From Hoeflea_A sp965204935 (GTDB taxonomy: Bacteria > Pseudomonadota > Alphaproteobacteria > Rhizobiales > Rhizobiaceae), in the NCBI RefSeq assembly GCF_965204935.1, contig NZ_CBDBFO010000002.1: a DNA stretch of 64,000 nucleotides; one strand, 5' to 3'. Below the pieces are notes generated by a model. The model searched no databases, had not been told where the DNA came from, and saw nothing but the letters and a program-made list of their open reading frames with translations. Both the position numbers and the translations under genes were made by a program. Below, in pieces: positions 35,177-44,862 of the stretch (the first letter of the stretch is position 1; each line of letters begins with the position of its first letter).

Positions 35177-36856
35177 TTGACAAGCCTGTTGGATATCCAG
35201 AACCTCAGCGTATCGTTCCGCAACTACGGCATCCGCAACAATGTGCTCAAGGATGTCGGGCTGAAGATTCCCGAGGGCGGGCGGGTTGCGCTGATCGGCG
35301 AAACCGGTTCCGGAAAATCGGTCACCAGCAAGACGATCCTCGGCACGCTTCCGGACAACGCAGTCGTCGAGAACGGCACGATCCGATTTGACGGCGAGGA
35401 TGTCCTGACCCTTTCGCAGGGGAAGCGCGAGGCGATGAAAGGCACGGCCTTTTCCATCATCATGCAGGACCCGTTGAGCTCGTTTAACCCGGTCTTCCGG
35501 ATCGGTCGGCACCTGGACGATGTCTTGCGCTTCTCGGACCGCAGGCTCGGCGAGAACTCCAATGCCGCGGACCGCCGCCGGCGCATCGGACAGGTGCTGC
35601 GGCAGGTTCAGCTATCCGATCCGGACCGGGTATTCGACGCCTATCCCTCGCAACTGTCGGGCGGCATGCGCCAGCGGGTGCTTATCGCCCTGGCGCTGTT
35701 GCACCAGCCGCGCCTTCTGATCGCTGACGAACCCGGAACGGCCCTCGACGTGACCACCCAGGACGAGATCATGAAGTTGATCAATCGCCTGGTTTCCGAC
35801 AACGGCCTGTCGCTTCTGATGATTACCCACAATCTCGGCGTGGTGCGAAAAATGGCGGACGACATCTATGTGATGCGCCATGGCGAGATCGTCGAACACG
35901 GACCGCTGAAAACGATCTTCCGCACGCCGCAGCAGGCCTATACGAAGGCCCTGATTGCTGCCATCCCGCCGCTTTACGGCCCCGGTGTCGAGGATCAGCA
36001 AGCAGTTGACGCCGAACCGATCATCAGCCTGTCGGATGTATCGAAATCATTCGACGAGAAGCTTCTGTTCCGGCGCGGCCGGTCGCACCTGGCCGTCAAG
36101 GATGTGTCGCTTCAGGTCGCCAAGGGCGAGATTTTCGGACTGGCGGGCGAATCCGGATCGGGCAAGACGACCGTGGCGCGCATGATCATGGGATTGATCC
36201 GCCCGACACGCGGCATCATCACGGTCGACGGCGATACGGTGGGCGAGAAGGGCCGGGGACCGGATTTCCGAGAACGGATCCAGATCGTTTACCAGAACCC
36301 CGGCACGTCGCTCAATCCGAAGCGGACCGTCGGCCAGACCCTTTCCGTTCCGCTGCGCTTCGCCGGTCTGCGGGCCGGTGCCGTCGAGAAGCGCATTCAT
36401 GAACTGCTGGCGCATGTCGAGCTTCAGCCACAGTACATCTCGAAATACCCACACGAACTCTCGGGCGGCCAGAAGCAGCGCGTCGCGATTGCCCGGGCAC
36501 TGGCGGCAGAACCCGAGATCATCGTTCTCGACGAGCCGACATCGGCGCTGGATGTGTCGGTGCAGAAGAATGTCATCGATCTTCTGCAGAAGCTGCGCGA
36601 CGAACTGGGCCTGACCTTCCTTTTCATTTCCCATGACCTGTCGCTGATGCGCAATTTCTGCAGCCACATCGCCATCATGCTGCGCGGCGAAGTGGTCGAA
36701 AGCGGAGAGCCACGGCAGGTCTTTGCCGATCCTCAACATCCCTACACGCGCGCCCTGATCGCGGCCGTGCCGGTGATGAGCGACGAGGAAGACCGTCTGA
36801 AACCCCAAACAAGCATAGAGGAGCGACGCCGGTATCTCGCCGATACCGCCGTCTGA
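35177..36856 (+). CDS. Fused dipeptide ABC transporter ATPase (DppD-DppF type)
   Basis: Duplicated ATPase of 559 residues with two complete nucleotide-binding domains. Domain 1 (about 1-270) has Walker A GETGSGKSV, signature LSGGMRQRVLIALAL and Walker B LLIADEPGTALD. Domain 2 (about 280-555) has GESGSGKTT, LSGGQKQRVAIARAL and IIVLDEPTSALDVS. Both end with the oligopeptide-type C-terminal extension (PQQAYTKALIAAIP; PQHPYTRALIAAVP). TTG 35177 is the start, with GGAGGTG upstream overlapping the DppC stop region. It replaces the usual two separate ATPase genes. Confidence 0.92.
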   Translation: MTSLLDIQNLSVSFRNYGIRNNVLKDVGLKIPEGGRVALIGETGSGKSVTSKTILGTLPDNAVVENGTIRFDGEDVLTLSQGKREAMKGTAFSIIMQDPLSSFNPVFRIGRHLDDVLRFSDRRLGENSNAADRRRRIGQVLRQVQLSDPDRVFDAYPSQLSGGMRQRVLIALALLHQPRLLIADEPGTALDVTTQDEIMKLINRLVSDNGLSLLMITHNLGVVRKMADDIYVMRHGEIVEHGPLKTIFRTPQQAYTKALIAAIPPLYGPGVEDQQAVDAEPIISLSDVSKSFDEKLLFRRGRSHLAVKDVSLQVAKGEIFGLAGESGSGKTTVARMIMGLIRPTRGIITVDGDTVGEKGRGPDFRERIQIVYQNPGTSLNPKRTVGQTLSVPLRFAGLRAGAVEKRIHELLAHVELQPQYISKYPHELSGGQKQRVAIARALAAEPEIIVLDEPTSALDVSVQKNVIDLLQKLRDELGLTFLFISHDLSLMRNFCSHIAIMLRGEVVESGEPRQVFADPQHPYTRALIAAVPVMSDEEDRLKPQTSIEERRRYLADTAV

Positions 36857-36883
36857 CCGAACACGAAAACCAAGGAGAGTGCG

Positions 36884-38455
36884 GTGTATCGACTGGGCAT
36901 TGACGTAGGCGGAACCAATACGGACGCGGTCATCATGCATGAACGCGACGTGCTGGCCGGCTTCAAGGCATCCACGACACAGGATGTGACCAGCGGCGTC
37001 GTGGAGGCCCTGGAGGGTGCGATCGCAAAGTCCGGTGTCGACCGGGCCCAGATCGACAAGGTGATGATCGGCACGACCCACTTCACCAACGCTGTGATCG
37101 AGCGAAAGCACATCAACCCGGTGGCGGCGATCCGGCTCGGCCTGCCGGCGACGGCATGCCTGCCGCCCATGGTCGACTGGCCGCCTGATCTGCGGGTGGC
37201 TGCCGGAGACAGCGGCTATATGGTCCGTGGCGGCTATGAGTTCGACGGTCGCGAGATCGCGCCGCTCGACGAGACCGAACTTGACCGTATCTGCGACGAC
37301 ATCAATGCGCGCAAGGTCAAGGTGGCTTCCGTCAGCTCGGTTTTCAGCCCGATCAACCAGGAGATGGAAAAGGTCGCGCGCGAGCACATCATGCGCCGTT
37401 GCCCTGATGTCTCCGTGGTGCTTTCCAGCGATATCGGCCGGATCGGTCTGCTGGAACGTGAAAGCGCGGCGATCATGAATGCGAGTCTGCTGGCGCTCAG
37501 CGAGCGCACGGTCGACGCCTTTGCCGAGGCGCTGAAATCCGCAGGCCTCAACTGCGCGTTCTTCATTACCCAGAACGACGGCACGCTTATGGGTGCCGAG
37601 ATGGTCAAGCGGTTTCCGGTCCTGACCTTTGCCTCCGGTCCCACAAATTCGATGCGTGGCGCGGCGTTCCTGACCGGCGAACGCAATGGTATCGTCGTCG
37701 ATATCGGCGGCACGACAACGGATGTCGGCGCCCTGCAGCACGGGTTTCCGAGGCAGGCGGCGACCGTGGTCGACATCGGCGGCGTGCGCACGAATTTCCG
37801 CATGCCGGACGTATTTTCCGTCGGTCTCGGAGGCGGTTCTCTGGTCCGCACCAACGATGCCGGCGACGTGACGGTCGGGCCGCAATCGGTTGGCTTCCGC
37901 ATTACCAGCGACGCGCTTGTCTTCGGTGGCACGACGCTGACGGCAACGGACGTCGCCGTTGCGCTCGGCGAAGCCGATATCGGCGACGCTTCGCGGGTGG
38001 CCAATCTCGATAAGGAGACCATCGATCAGGCACGCGCCGCGATCACAACACTGTTGCAACGGGCCGTCGAGCGAAGCCGGATCTCGCCGGAGCCTATCCC
38101 GGTGATCGCCGTCGGCGGCGGCTCCATCCTGATGCCAGACAGGCTTGCAGATCTCGACGTCATCCGTCCGGAGAACTTTGCCGTGGCAAATGCCGTCGGC
38201 GCCGCGATCGCGCAGATCAGCGGCGAGGTGGACCGCATCTTCTCGCTGGAAAACGGGCTGACGCGCGAAGCCTGCCTGAAACAGGCCGAGGAAGAAGCGA
38301 CGGAAAAGGCCATCGCCTCCGGCGCGTCACCGTCGACTATCGAAACGATCGAGCGCGAGGATGTACCGCTTGCCTATCTGCCGGGCAATGCGACGCGGAT
38401 CCACGTCAAGGTCGTCGGCGAAATGGAGGGCGCCCATGCTGTCGCGGCAGGCTGA
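36884..38455 (+). CDS. Hydantoinase/oxoprolinase-family protein (HyuA-like)
   Basis: ASKHA-fold protein of 523 residues. The N-terminal phosphate-binding loop LGIDVGGTNTDAVI and the central glycine-rich motif VVDIGGTTTDVGAL are the two nucleotide-binding signatures of the N-methylhydantoinase A/5-oxoprolinase family. It is shorter than full HyuA (about 690 residues) and lacks the C-terminal part, and no HyuB is present. Family members open lactam or hydantoin rings with ATP. Here it sits between a peptide transporter and two DUF917 genes, a pairing often seen for DUF917. The substrate is unknown. The GTG start follows AAGGAGA, 27 bp after the ATPase gene. Confidence 0.83.
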   Translation: MYRLGIDVGGTNTDAVIMHERDVLAGFKASTTQDVTSGVVEALEGAIAKSGVDRAQIDKVMIGTTHFTNAVIERKHINPVAAIRLGLPATACLPPMVDWPPDLRVAAGDSGYMVRGGYEFDGREIAPLDETELDRICDDINARKVKVASVSSVFSPINQEMEKVAREHIMRRCPDVSVVLSSDIGRIGLLERESAAIMNASLLALSERTVDAFAEALKSAGLNCAFFITQNDGTLMGAEMVKRFPVLTFASGPTNSMRGAAFLTGERNGIVVDIGGTTTDVGALQHGFPRQAATVVDIGGVRTNFRMPDVFSVGLGGGSLVRTNDAGDVTVGPQSVGFRITSDALVFGGTTLTATDVAVALGEADIGDASRVANLDKETIDQARAAITTLLQRAVERSRISPEPIPVIAVGGGSILMPDRLADLDVIRPENFAVANAVGAAIAQISGEVDRIFSLENGLTREACLKQAEEEATEKAIASGASPSTIETIEREDVPLAYLPGNATRIHVKVVGEMEGAHAVAAG

Positions 38456-39575
38456 TTTCATTTCGATCGGTGAGGCGGAGATCGAAGCGCTCGAGATCGG
38501 CGCCGCCATCCTCGGCACCGGCGGCGGCGGCAATCCTTACATCGGCAAGCTGCGAGCCCTGCAGGTGCTGCGCGAGGGGCGCAAGATGCGGGTCATGCCG
38601 CTGCAGGCGCTACCGGACGACGCGAAGGTCGTTTCCCTCGGCGGCATTGGCGCGCCGCTGATTTCCCACGAGCGCATCAAGGAGGGCCGCGAAGGTTTGC
38701 GCTGCGTGCGCGCCCTCGAGCAAAGGCTCGGCATCAAGATCGACGCCATCGCCTGCGAGGAAATCGGCGGGCAGAACGCCATGGAGCCGCTGATCGTCGC
38801 GGCGCTTGCGGATCTTCCGGTGGTCGATTGCGACGGTATGGGGCGGGCCTTTCCCGAAATGCAGATGACCACCTATTCAATCTATGGCCATCGCAGCACG
38901 CCAAGCGTTATGTGCGACCTGCACGGCAATGTGGTGATTTTCGATCACGCAGCATCGGAACTTTGGCATGAGCGGCTGGCGCGTGCCTGCGTCATTTCGC
39001 AGGGCGGCGCATCGACGCTTGCCAGCGCACCGATGCCGGGCGTTTTTGTCAAGCGTTTCGCCATTCCGGACTCTTACAGCCGCGCCATTGCGCTTGGGCA
39101 GGCTGTGCGCGATGCGCAGGCGCGGAACGAGGATCCGGTCGCCGCAATCTGCGAATTCGAGAAAGGCCAGCTGGTTTTCACCGGCAAGATTGGCGACGTC
39201 AAGCGGGAGTTGCGCGGCGGCTTCGTTGCCGGCGAGGCGGTGATCGAGGGTTTCGACGACCATGATGGCGATGTCGCCAATATCATCATTCAGAACGAGA
39301 ACCTCGTCTTCCAGCGCAACGGCAAGACGGAGGTCATCGTACCGGATCTCATCGTGATCCTGGACATCGATACCGGCGAGGCGATTACCACGGAAATGCT
39401 GCGCTACGGACAGCGCGTGAGTGTGCTGGCACTGCCCTGTCACCCGCTGCTGCGTACGCCCGAGGCACTGGCGGTTGTCGGTCCTGCCGGGTTTGGCCTC
39501 GGACATCTCAACTACCTGCCGCTCGAGGATGCCGACGCACATCGGCAACGCGTATTGGAGGACGCAGAAAAATGA
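38436..39575 (+). CDS. DUF917-family protein, first copy
   Basis: Protein of 379 residues of the DUF917 family (S-methyl thiohydantoin desulfurase-like in some annotations). It has the family's N-terminal glycine motif AAILGTGGGGNPYIGKL, the central EEIGGQNAMEPLIVAALADL and DGMGRAFPEMQM. The reaction is not established to my knowledge. The start at 38436, preceded by GGAGGG, overlaps the end of the HyuA-like gene by 20 bp, and its end overlaps the second DUF917 gene by ATGA. This indicates a co-translated three-protein unit. No transmembrane or signal segment is visible, so it should be cytoplasmic. Confidence 0.85.
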   Translation: MLSRQADFISIGEAEIEALEIGAAILGTGGGGNPYIGKLRALQVLREGRKMRVMPLQALPDDAKVVSLGGIGAPLISHERIKEGREGLRCVRALEQRLGIKIDAIACEEIGGQNAMEPLIVAALADLPVVDCDGMGRAFPEMQMTTYSIYGHRSTPSVMCDLHGNVVIFDHAASELWHERLARACVISQGGASTLASAPMPGVFVKRFAIPDSYSRAIALGQAVRDAQARNEDPVAAICEFEKGQLVFTGKIGDVKRELRGGFVAGEAVIEGFDDHDGDVANIIIQNENLVFQRNGKTEVIVPDLIVILDIDTGEAITTEMLRYGQRVSVLALPCHPLLRTPEALAVVGPAGFGLGHLNYLPLEDADAHRQRVLEDAEK

Positions 39576-40660
39576 GCTCCTACACGATTACCGAAAACGA
39601 GATGGAAGCGATCGCGACGGGCGGTTCTTTCCTCGGAACCGGCGGCGGCGGCGATCCCTATATCGGGAAGCTGATGGCACAATCGGCCATCGCGCAGCAT
39701 GGCCCCGTCACGGTGATTTCCCCGGAGGATGTCCATGACGACTGGCTGTGTGTGCCGGTCTGCATGATGGGCGCACCGACGGTGATGCTTGAAAAGCTAC
39801 CCAATGGCGGCGAGGCCGGGAGCGCGCTCGAACAGTTGGAAGCGTTCCTCGGCCGCAAGGCGGATGCACTGATCTGCATCGAGGCCGGCGGGCTCAATTC
39901 AACCATTCCCTTTGCCGTCGCAGCGGCAACCGGCTTGCCGCTCATCGACGGGGATGGAATGGGGCGGGCCTTCCCGGAGCTGCAGATGGTCAGCTTTACC
40001 ATGCAGGGCGTTGCGGCAACTCCGATGGTGATTGCCGATGAAAAGGGCAACAGCTCCGTTATCAACGCCATCTCCAATCCCTGGACTGAGCGCCTTGCCA
40101 GGTCACAGACGATCGAAATGGGCGGCTCAGCGCTTGTGGCGCTTTATCCGATGAGCGGTGCGCAGGTTAAGAAGGGTATCCTGCGCAACACGCTTTCGCT
40201 CATTTTCGAGATCGGCAAATTGATTACCGGTGAGCGGGCGAAGAACCGCAATCCGGCCGATGCGCTCGTCCAGAAGCTCAACGGCAAACGGCTGTTCACG
40301 GGCCGGGTCGTGGATATCGAGCGCCGCACGGAGGGCGGTTTTGCCCGCGGCACAGCGGTCCTCAAGGGCATGGACCAGGATAACGGGCACACGTTCCGCG
40401 TTGATTTCCAGAACGAGTTCCTGATTGCCCTGAACGAAGCTGACCAGCCGCTAGCGGTGACACCCGATCTGATCTGCGCGCTCGACGCGGATGGCGGCCT
40501 TCCGGTGACAACCGAACAGCTGCGCTTCGGTCTGGCTGTCACGATGATCGGTCTTCCATGTGATGCGCAGTGGCGTTCCGAGGCCGGGATCGAACTCGTT
40601 GGACCCGGTTATTTCGGTTATCCGCAGGCCTATACGCCGCTGGAGGACCTGCCCTCATGA
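39572..40660 (+). CDS. DUF917-family protein, second copy
   Basis: Protein of 362 residues, clearly paralogous to its neighbour. It has GSFLGTGGGGDPYIGKL at the N-terminus, then IEAGGLNSTIPFAVAAATGL and DGDGMGRAFPELQMVSFTM. The two copies differ enough (the EEIGG block is IEAGG here) to suggest subunits of a heteromer or two successive enzymes, not a recent duplication. It overlaps the first copy by 4 bp and is followed 37 bp later by the binding-protein gene. Confidence 0.85.
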   Translation: MSSYTITENEMEAIATGGSFLGTGGGGDPYIGKLMAQSAIAQHGPVTVISPEDVHDDWLCVPVCMMGAPTVMLEKLPNGGEAGSALEQLEAFLGRKADALICIEAGGLNSTIPFAVAAATGLPLIDGDGMGRAFPELQMVSFTMQGVAATPMVIADEKGNSSVINAISNPWTERLARSQTIEMGGSALVALYPMSGAQVKKGILRNTLSLIFEIGKLITGERAKNRNPADALVQKLNGKRLFTGRVVDIERRTEGGFARGTAVLKGMDQDNGHTFRVDFQNEFLIALNEADQPLAVTPDLICALDADGGLPVTTEQLRFGLAVTMIGLPCDAQWRSEAGIELVGPGYFGYPQAYTPLEDLPS

Positions 40661-40697
40661 GCTTCAGTCAATCCAACTTAAAATGGAGAAGGAAAAA

Positions 40698-42275
40698 ATG
40701 AGAAACTTAAGGAAGGGAATGGCATTCGCGGCCGCTCTGGCTGCATCAACGGTGCTGGGAACACCATCTGTCGCCGACGACAAGGTTACGCTGCTCGTCA
40801 ACACGGTACAGATTTTCGGCACCATCGATCCGGCGAAGATCAACGACTACACCGAGTACATGGCAGCGGTGAACCTTTATGACGGGCTGACAACGGTCAA
40901 TAGCGCCGGCCAGATCGTGCCGCAGCTCGCCGAGAGCTGGACGGTCTCGGAGGACAACAAGACCTACACGTTCAAGCTCAAGTCCGGCGCAACGTTCCAG
41001 GACGGTAGCCCCGTCGAAGCGAAAGATGTTGTCTACTCGATGCAACGCCTGATCTCCATCAATCAGGGACCGGCCTACCTGTTCGAGGGGCTGATCGATG
41101 CGGACAATGTAAAGGCCATCGACGGACAGACCGTCGAGATCGGGCTCAACCGTGTCTATTCGCCGTTCCTTTCCAATACGCCGCTGATCCTCGTGGTGAA
41201 TTCGGATCTTGTTTCCGACCAGAATGACGGCGAATGGGGCGAGACCTATCTTGCCGACGCCTCGGCCGGCGCCGGTCCATACAGTCTTGCGGGCTGGACC
41301 CGCGGCGCGCAAATGATGATGAGCCGCTATGCCGGCTATCACGGAGGCTGGCCGAAGCAAAAGCCGATCGACGAGCTGCGTTTCGTGGTCACACGCGACG
41401 AAGCGACGGTCAAGGCGCTGGCCCAGAAGGGCGAACTCGGCATGTCCTCGCAGTATCAGGGCGTCGAAACCTATGAGGCCATCTCCAAGCTGCCGGACTA
41501 CAAGATCATCTCGGCGGACACGGCCACGGGGTTCTATCTCAAGCTCAACAATCAGCTTCCGCCGACGGATGATGTCCATATCCGCCGGGCCATCGCCTAT
41601 GCGATGGACTACGAGACGATCCGCGAGGTGATCTTCCCGGGCGGGCAGCTCAACGGGCCGCTGGCACCGGTTTTTGCCGATGCTTATCTCGATAGCCTTC
41701 CGGCGCCGGAATACAATCTGGAAAAGGCCAAGGCCGAGGTCGCGAAATCGAAATATGCCGGCCAGGAGCCAATCAAGATCTCCCACGGCTATGTGGCAAA
41801 GACGGCATTCGAGGAAGAGATCGGCCTGTTGTTCAAGTCGGCGCTGGAATCGATCGGATTCGAGGTGGACCTGCAACCCGAGCCATGGAACCGCATCACT
41901 GAACTCGCCACATCGATCGAGACCTCACCGAACGCGACGCAGGTGTTTTACGGCCCGACCTATCCGTCGCCCGATTCCGTGTTCTACGTCCAGTACCATT
42001 CGAATGCGAAGGGCACCTGGGCATCCATGGAGTGGGTCCTCAATGATGACGTCGATGCGCTGATCGACGAATCGCGCAGCACGACGGACCCGGCCAAGCA
42101 GAACGAGCTTTACAAGGCCATCCAGCAAAAGCTCTTTGACATCCAGTCGGATGTATTCCTGCTGACGCAGAAGCGGCGCGCCGCCGCGAACAAGTGCCTG
42201 CACGGCTATGCCTGGGTTCCGATGCAGAGCTGGGACACCGATTTCTCGCGGTACTGGTGGAACTGCGACGAATAG
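40698..42275 (+). CDS. Peptide-type ABC transporter substrate-binding protein (SBP family 5)
   Basis: Periplasmic binding protein of 525 residues. The signal peptide is LRKGMAFAAALAASTVLG, with likely cleavage after PSVA. The family 5 features are LNTVQIFGTIDPAKI, the cluster VPQLAESWTVSEDNKTYTFK, and the DVVYSMQRLI segment. It serves the DppB/DppC/ATPase set at the head of the operon. ATG 40698 was chosen over ATG 40683 because GGAGAAGGA precedes it. It ends the operon, 38 bp before a strong terminator. The position next to HyuA/DUF917 suggests that the ligand is a cyclic amide or a modified amino acid rather than ordinary peptides. That is inference. Confidence 0.9.
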   Translation: MRNLRKGMAFAAALAASTVLGTPSVADDKVTLLVNTVQIFGTIDPAKINDYTEYMAAVNLYDGLTTVNSAGQIVPQLAESWTVSEDNKTYTFKLKSGATFQDGSPVEAKDVVYSMQRLISINQGPAYLFEGLIDADNVKAIDGQTVEIGLNRVYSPFLSNTPLILVVNSDLVSDQNDGEWGETYLADASAGAGPYSLAGWTRGAQMMMSRYAGYHGGWPKQKPIDELRFVVTRDEATVKALAQKGELGMSSQYQGVETYEAISKLPDYKIISADTATGFYLKLNNQLPPTDDVHIRRAIAYAMDYETIREVIFPGGQLNGPLAPVFADAYLDSLPAPEYNLEKAKAEVAKSKYAGQEPIKISHGYVAKTAFEEEIGLLFKSALESIGFEVDLQPEPWNRITELATSIETSPNATQVFYGPTYPSPDSVFYVQYHSNAKGTWASMEWVLNDDVDALIDESRSTTDPAKQNELYKAIQQKLFDIQSDVFLLTQKRRAAANKCLHGYAWVPMQSWDTDFSRYWWNCDE

Positions 42276-42313
42276 GATTGCCGTGTCGCTCCCAAGCGCA
42301 GGCTGCACCAGCG

Positions 42314-42344
42314 CCCCCGGACGGAAACGTCCGGGGGTGTTTTG
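42314..42344 (+). terminator. Rho-independent terminator of the ABC/DUF917 operon
   Basis: Perfect 10-bp stem (cccccggacg pairing with cgtccggggg) closed by a GAAA tetraloop at 42324-42327, followed by tgttttg. It begins 38 bp after the stop of the binding-protein gene. Confidence 0.9.
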
Positions 42345-42642
42345 TGATTGCCGTCGTGTCAGGCCGTGCACTCATGAACGATGGATTTTTGATGTCCGCT
42401 ATCGACGTGATGACCGTAGCCAGTCAGATGACAGCTGACCTCTGCAGAGCCGGTTTTTTAAGACCTTCACCATGGACGTTGGAATTGTCGTTTTTTTTGG
42501 GGCGGGGAAGCGGTCGTTCGCTACGGTTGAAATGTTCGGCCATTTAAACAGATAGCGGACCTCAAAATTCAGGCAGTGAGTTAATTTCTCGACTGATGAT
42601 CGCGTCCTGTAGGCCGCTTGCCGCTAAATTTTCTTCAAGCGC
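42345..42642. other. Gene-free stretch after the terminator
   Basis: Together with the terminator this leaves 367 bp between genes. Reading frames here are short and show no recognisable family. A run of T/G (gtcgttttttttggggcggggaag, described by position about 42488-42510) is the only low-complexity feature. No RNA gene or repeat was seen. It is the junction between the core catabolic operons and the accessory region. Confidence 0.5.
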
Positions 42643-43404
42643 TCATATTTTGTATTTGAGAACGACGTTCTCAACCAAGTCTTCAACAAAATCGATGACC
42701 TTCGTGCGGTTGATTTTTACGCCGGAGGGATGTGCGCAGGAGTTTCTGGTATCGAGTTTCTGATCCAGAATTTTGCGTACATCGTTCGAAATGATTTTGG
42801 CGCTCCGGCAGAACTCAATGAACTTTCCTTCTGGGATGTCGCTAAAATCATCGCGCTGCGTGATGACACTGACCTTCACCCGCTTGTCAGTGTTCTTAGC
42901 AAGAGCGGCATTGAACTCGGCCAATTTGTGTTTGAGGATGTAATCACACAGATGGTTCATGGCCAATATCCAGGCCATGACAATCGTCGCTCGATTTGCC
43001 CCGACTTCAAAACAATCCAGCGTTTCTGCCAAGAACTGCTTTGCGTCCCCTGCAGGCATTCTTTGCTCCAGCGAACGCAGAGTAGCGCTGGTCTGCGAGG
43101 TTGTCGTTTCAGCGTCGAGTTTCCTGGACAGCGCTTCGCGCATGTGGCGCTGCAGTTTGTAGCCATCACCTGTTTTCACATACTTCTGCGGCTTAGTTTT
43201 CAGACCTTCAGATAGCCGTGAAGCTGTGGCTCTCGGAGATGTCAAATCGCAATCGGTGAAGCACTGATCAACCTCTTTTGCGGTCGCTGCTTCCTGACCT
43301 AATTCAACGGTCAGGAAGTAGACAAACATCTCAATCAGCGATGCTTGCGATTGGACACTTGCACTCTCAATCGAGTTATAAAACCGATTGACCGCATCCA
43401 TCAT
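42643..43404 (-). CDS. HEPN-domain protein, second gene of an uncharacterised two-gene module
   Basis: Cytoplasmic protein of 253 residues that I cannot assign to a named family. Residues about 8-95 form a small, probably winged-helix, domain (FVYFLTVELGQEAATAKEVDQCF...KYVKTGDGYKLQRHM). That domain resembles the C-terminal half of the upstream partner. The C-terminal domain (about 120-253) is helical and reads like a HEPN fold: FEVGANRATIVMAWILAMNHL, then KLDTRNSCAHPSG, which holds RNSCAH, an RxxxxH motif of HEPN ribonucleases. Its start overlaps the upstream gene stop (ATGA), so the two are co-translated. A toxin, defence or RNA-processing role is inferred from the motif only. The partner gene is now disrupted, so expression may be reduced. 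Confidence 0.7.
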   Translation of the reverse strand: MMDAVNRFYNSIESASVQSQASLIEMFVYFLTVELGQEAATAKEVDQCFTDCDLTSPRATASRLSEGLKTKPQKYVKTGDGYKLQRHMREALSRKLDAETTTSQTSATLRSLEQRMPAGDAKQFLAETLDCFEVGANRATIVMAWILAMNHLCDYILKHKLAEFNAALAKNTDKRVKVSVITQRDDFSDIPEGKFIEFCRSAKIISNDVRKILDQKLDTRNSCAHPSGVKINRTKVIDFVEDLVENVVLKYKI

Positions 43405-44862
43405 TCAGCGTTTTTCCGCTTCAGGTCGAATTCGAAGTGGTTGTTGCCTTTCGTTGTTATCGTTATGTCCTCCGACGATTTGAGATCGATGAAGCCCTTC
43501 TTGCTGGAAGTGTCTCGGAAAGCCTGCGCAAAAGCTTGTGGCGGTTTTTCTCGAACATCAAGAAAACACGTATAGACCTGATCGGTATTGGGCTTTTCGA
43601 TGCCCAACTCATCTATCAAAAACTTCAGGAAGATCAGAATTTTCTCCGGTGCGCTGCCGGGGGCGTACTGGTCATAGAACGCTTGAAGCTTTGATGTGTC
43701 CAGATTCTTGTCCCTCGTGGGTGAGTCCGCGCTTATACCAGACGTCTTGGTTTCAGTTGCAGAACGCGAATTCGCACGGCGCTTGCGCTTCGGTGGTGTC
43801 TCACCGCCAGCGTCCACAGCATGTGCAGCGGGTTTTTCCGGCGGCATAGAAGCGACCGGACCTTGTGCTGCAATATGGTCTTTGAAGTCTTCATAAACAG
43901 CTTTGGTAACTACCCAGCTACCAGATTTGCAATTTGAGTGTGCGACGATTTGAATCAGGTTGACAGGCTTTCCGGACGCGGTCGTTTCTGACTCCATGAG
44001 CGCATCATGAAGCAAACTCGTTTCACCCGCGATCGCCTCAGCGCCCTGTCAAAACCGGACCTCATTGATCTGGTCATGGAGCTTGCCGGTCAAAATGCGC
44101 TCTTGCAAGCGCGGGTCGATGAGCTTGATAAACAGAACAGGCAGTTGCGGGAGCAGAATGCCTCGCTTGTTCAGCGGGTCTGTGATCTTGAACGACGGCT
44201 GGGGTTGAACAGTTCCAACAGCAGTAAACCGCCGTCCAGTGACGGGCTGGCGAAGCCAGCGGCCAGAGAAAAACGCACCAGGAGCTTGCGCGGCAAATCA
44301 GGCCGCAAGTCTGGTGGCCAACATGGCCATAAGGGCACAACGCTGAAGCAGGTCGCGACACCGGATGCGCTCGTCCATCACTATCCACATCAGTGCACGC
44401 GCTGCAGTGCGACGCTATCGCCTGAGGCCGCCACAGGTTTTGCCGCGCGCCAGGTGTTTGGCCTTGCGCCGCCTCCGCCTCTTTTCATCACCGAACACAG
44501 AGCCCATACCTGTCTATGCCGGGCATGCGGCACGCTGGTGCGTGCTGATTTTCCCGAGACCGTGAAAGCCCCCGCCCAGTATGGTGACGAAATCGCTGCC
44601 CTGGCGGCCTATTTGCAAACACAGCACTGCATTCCCGAGGATCGCCTGGCACGGATCTTCTCGGACCTCTACAAGATCAGGATCGCCCCGGCGACGCTGG
44701 CCAGTCTGATCGCCAAAAAGGCCGACAGCATGCGCGTTTTCGCGGACAGGGTAAGGGAACTGCTGTCCGGCACAGCTGTTGCCGTGAAGCATCTGGATGA
44801 GACCGGCTTGCGGATTGCCGGCAAGACGCGCTGGCTGCATATGCTGTGTTCCACATCCCTCA

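Noticed and set aside
36047..38059. Open frame of 670 codons on the minus strand
   Set aside because: It is antisense to the ABC ATPase and HyuA-like genes, which have clear motifs. Long antisense frames arise from high GC and codon bias, and this one shows no family feature.
43401..44015. 204-residue gene starting at 44015
   Set aside because: Its first about 40 codons are IS66 sequence. The target duplication and the rebuilt frame show that the real start is at 46569.
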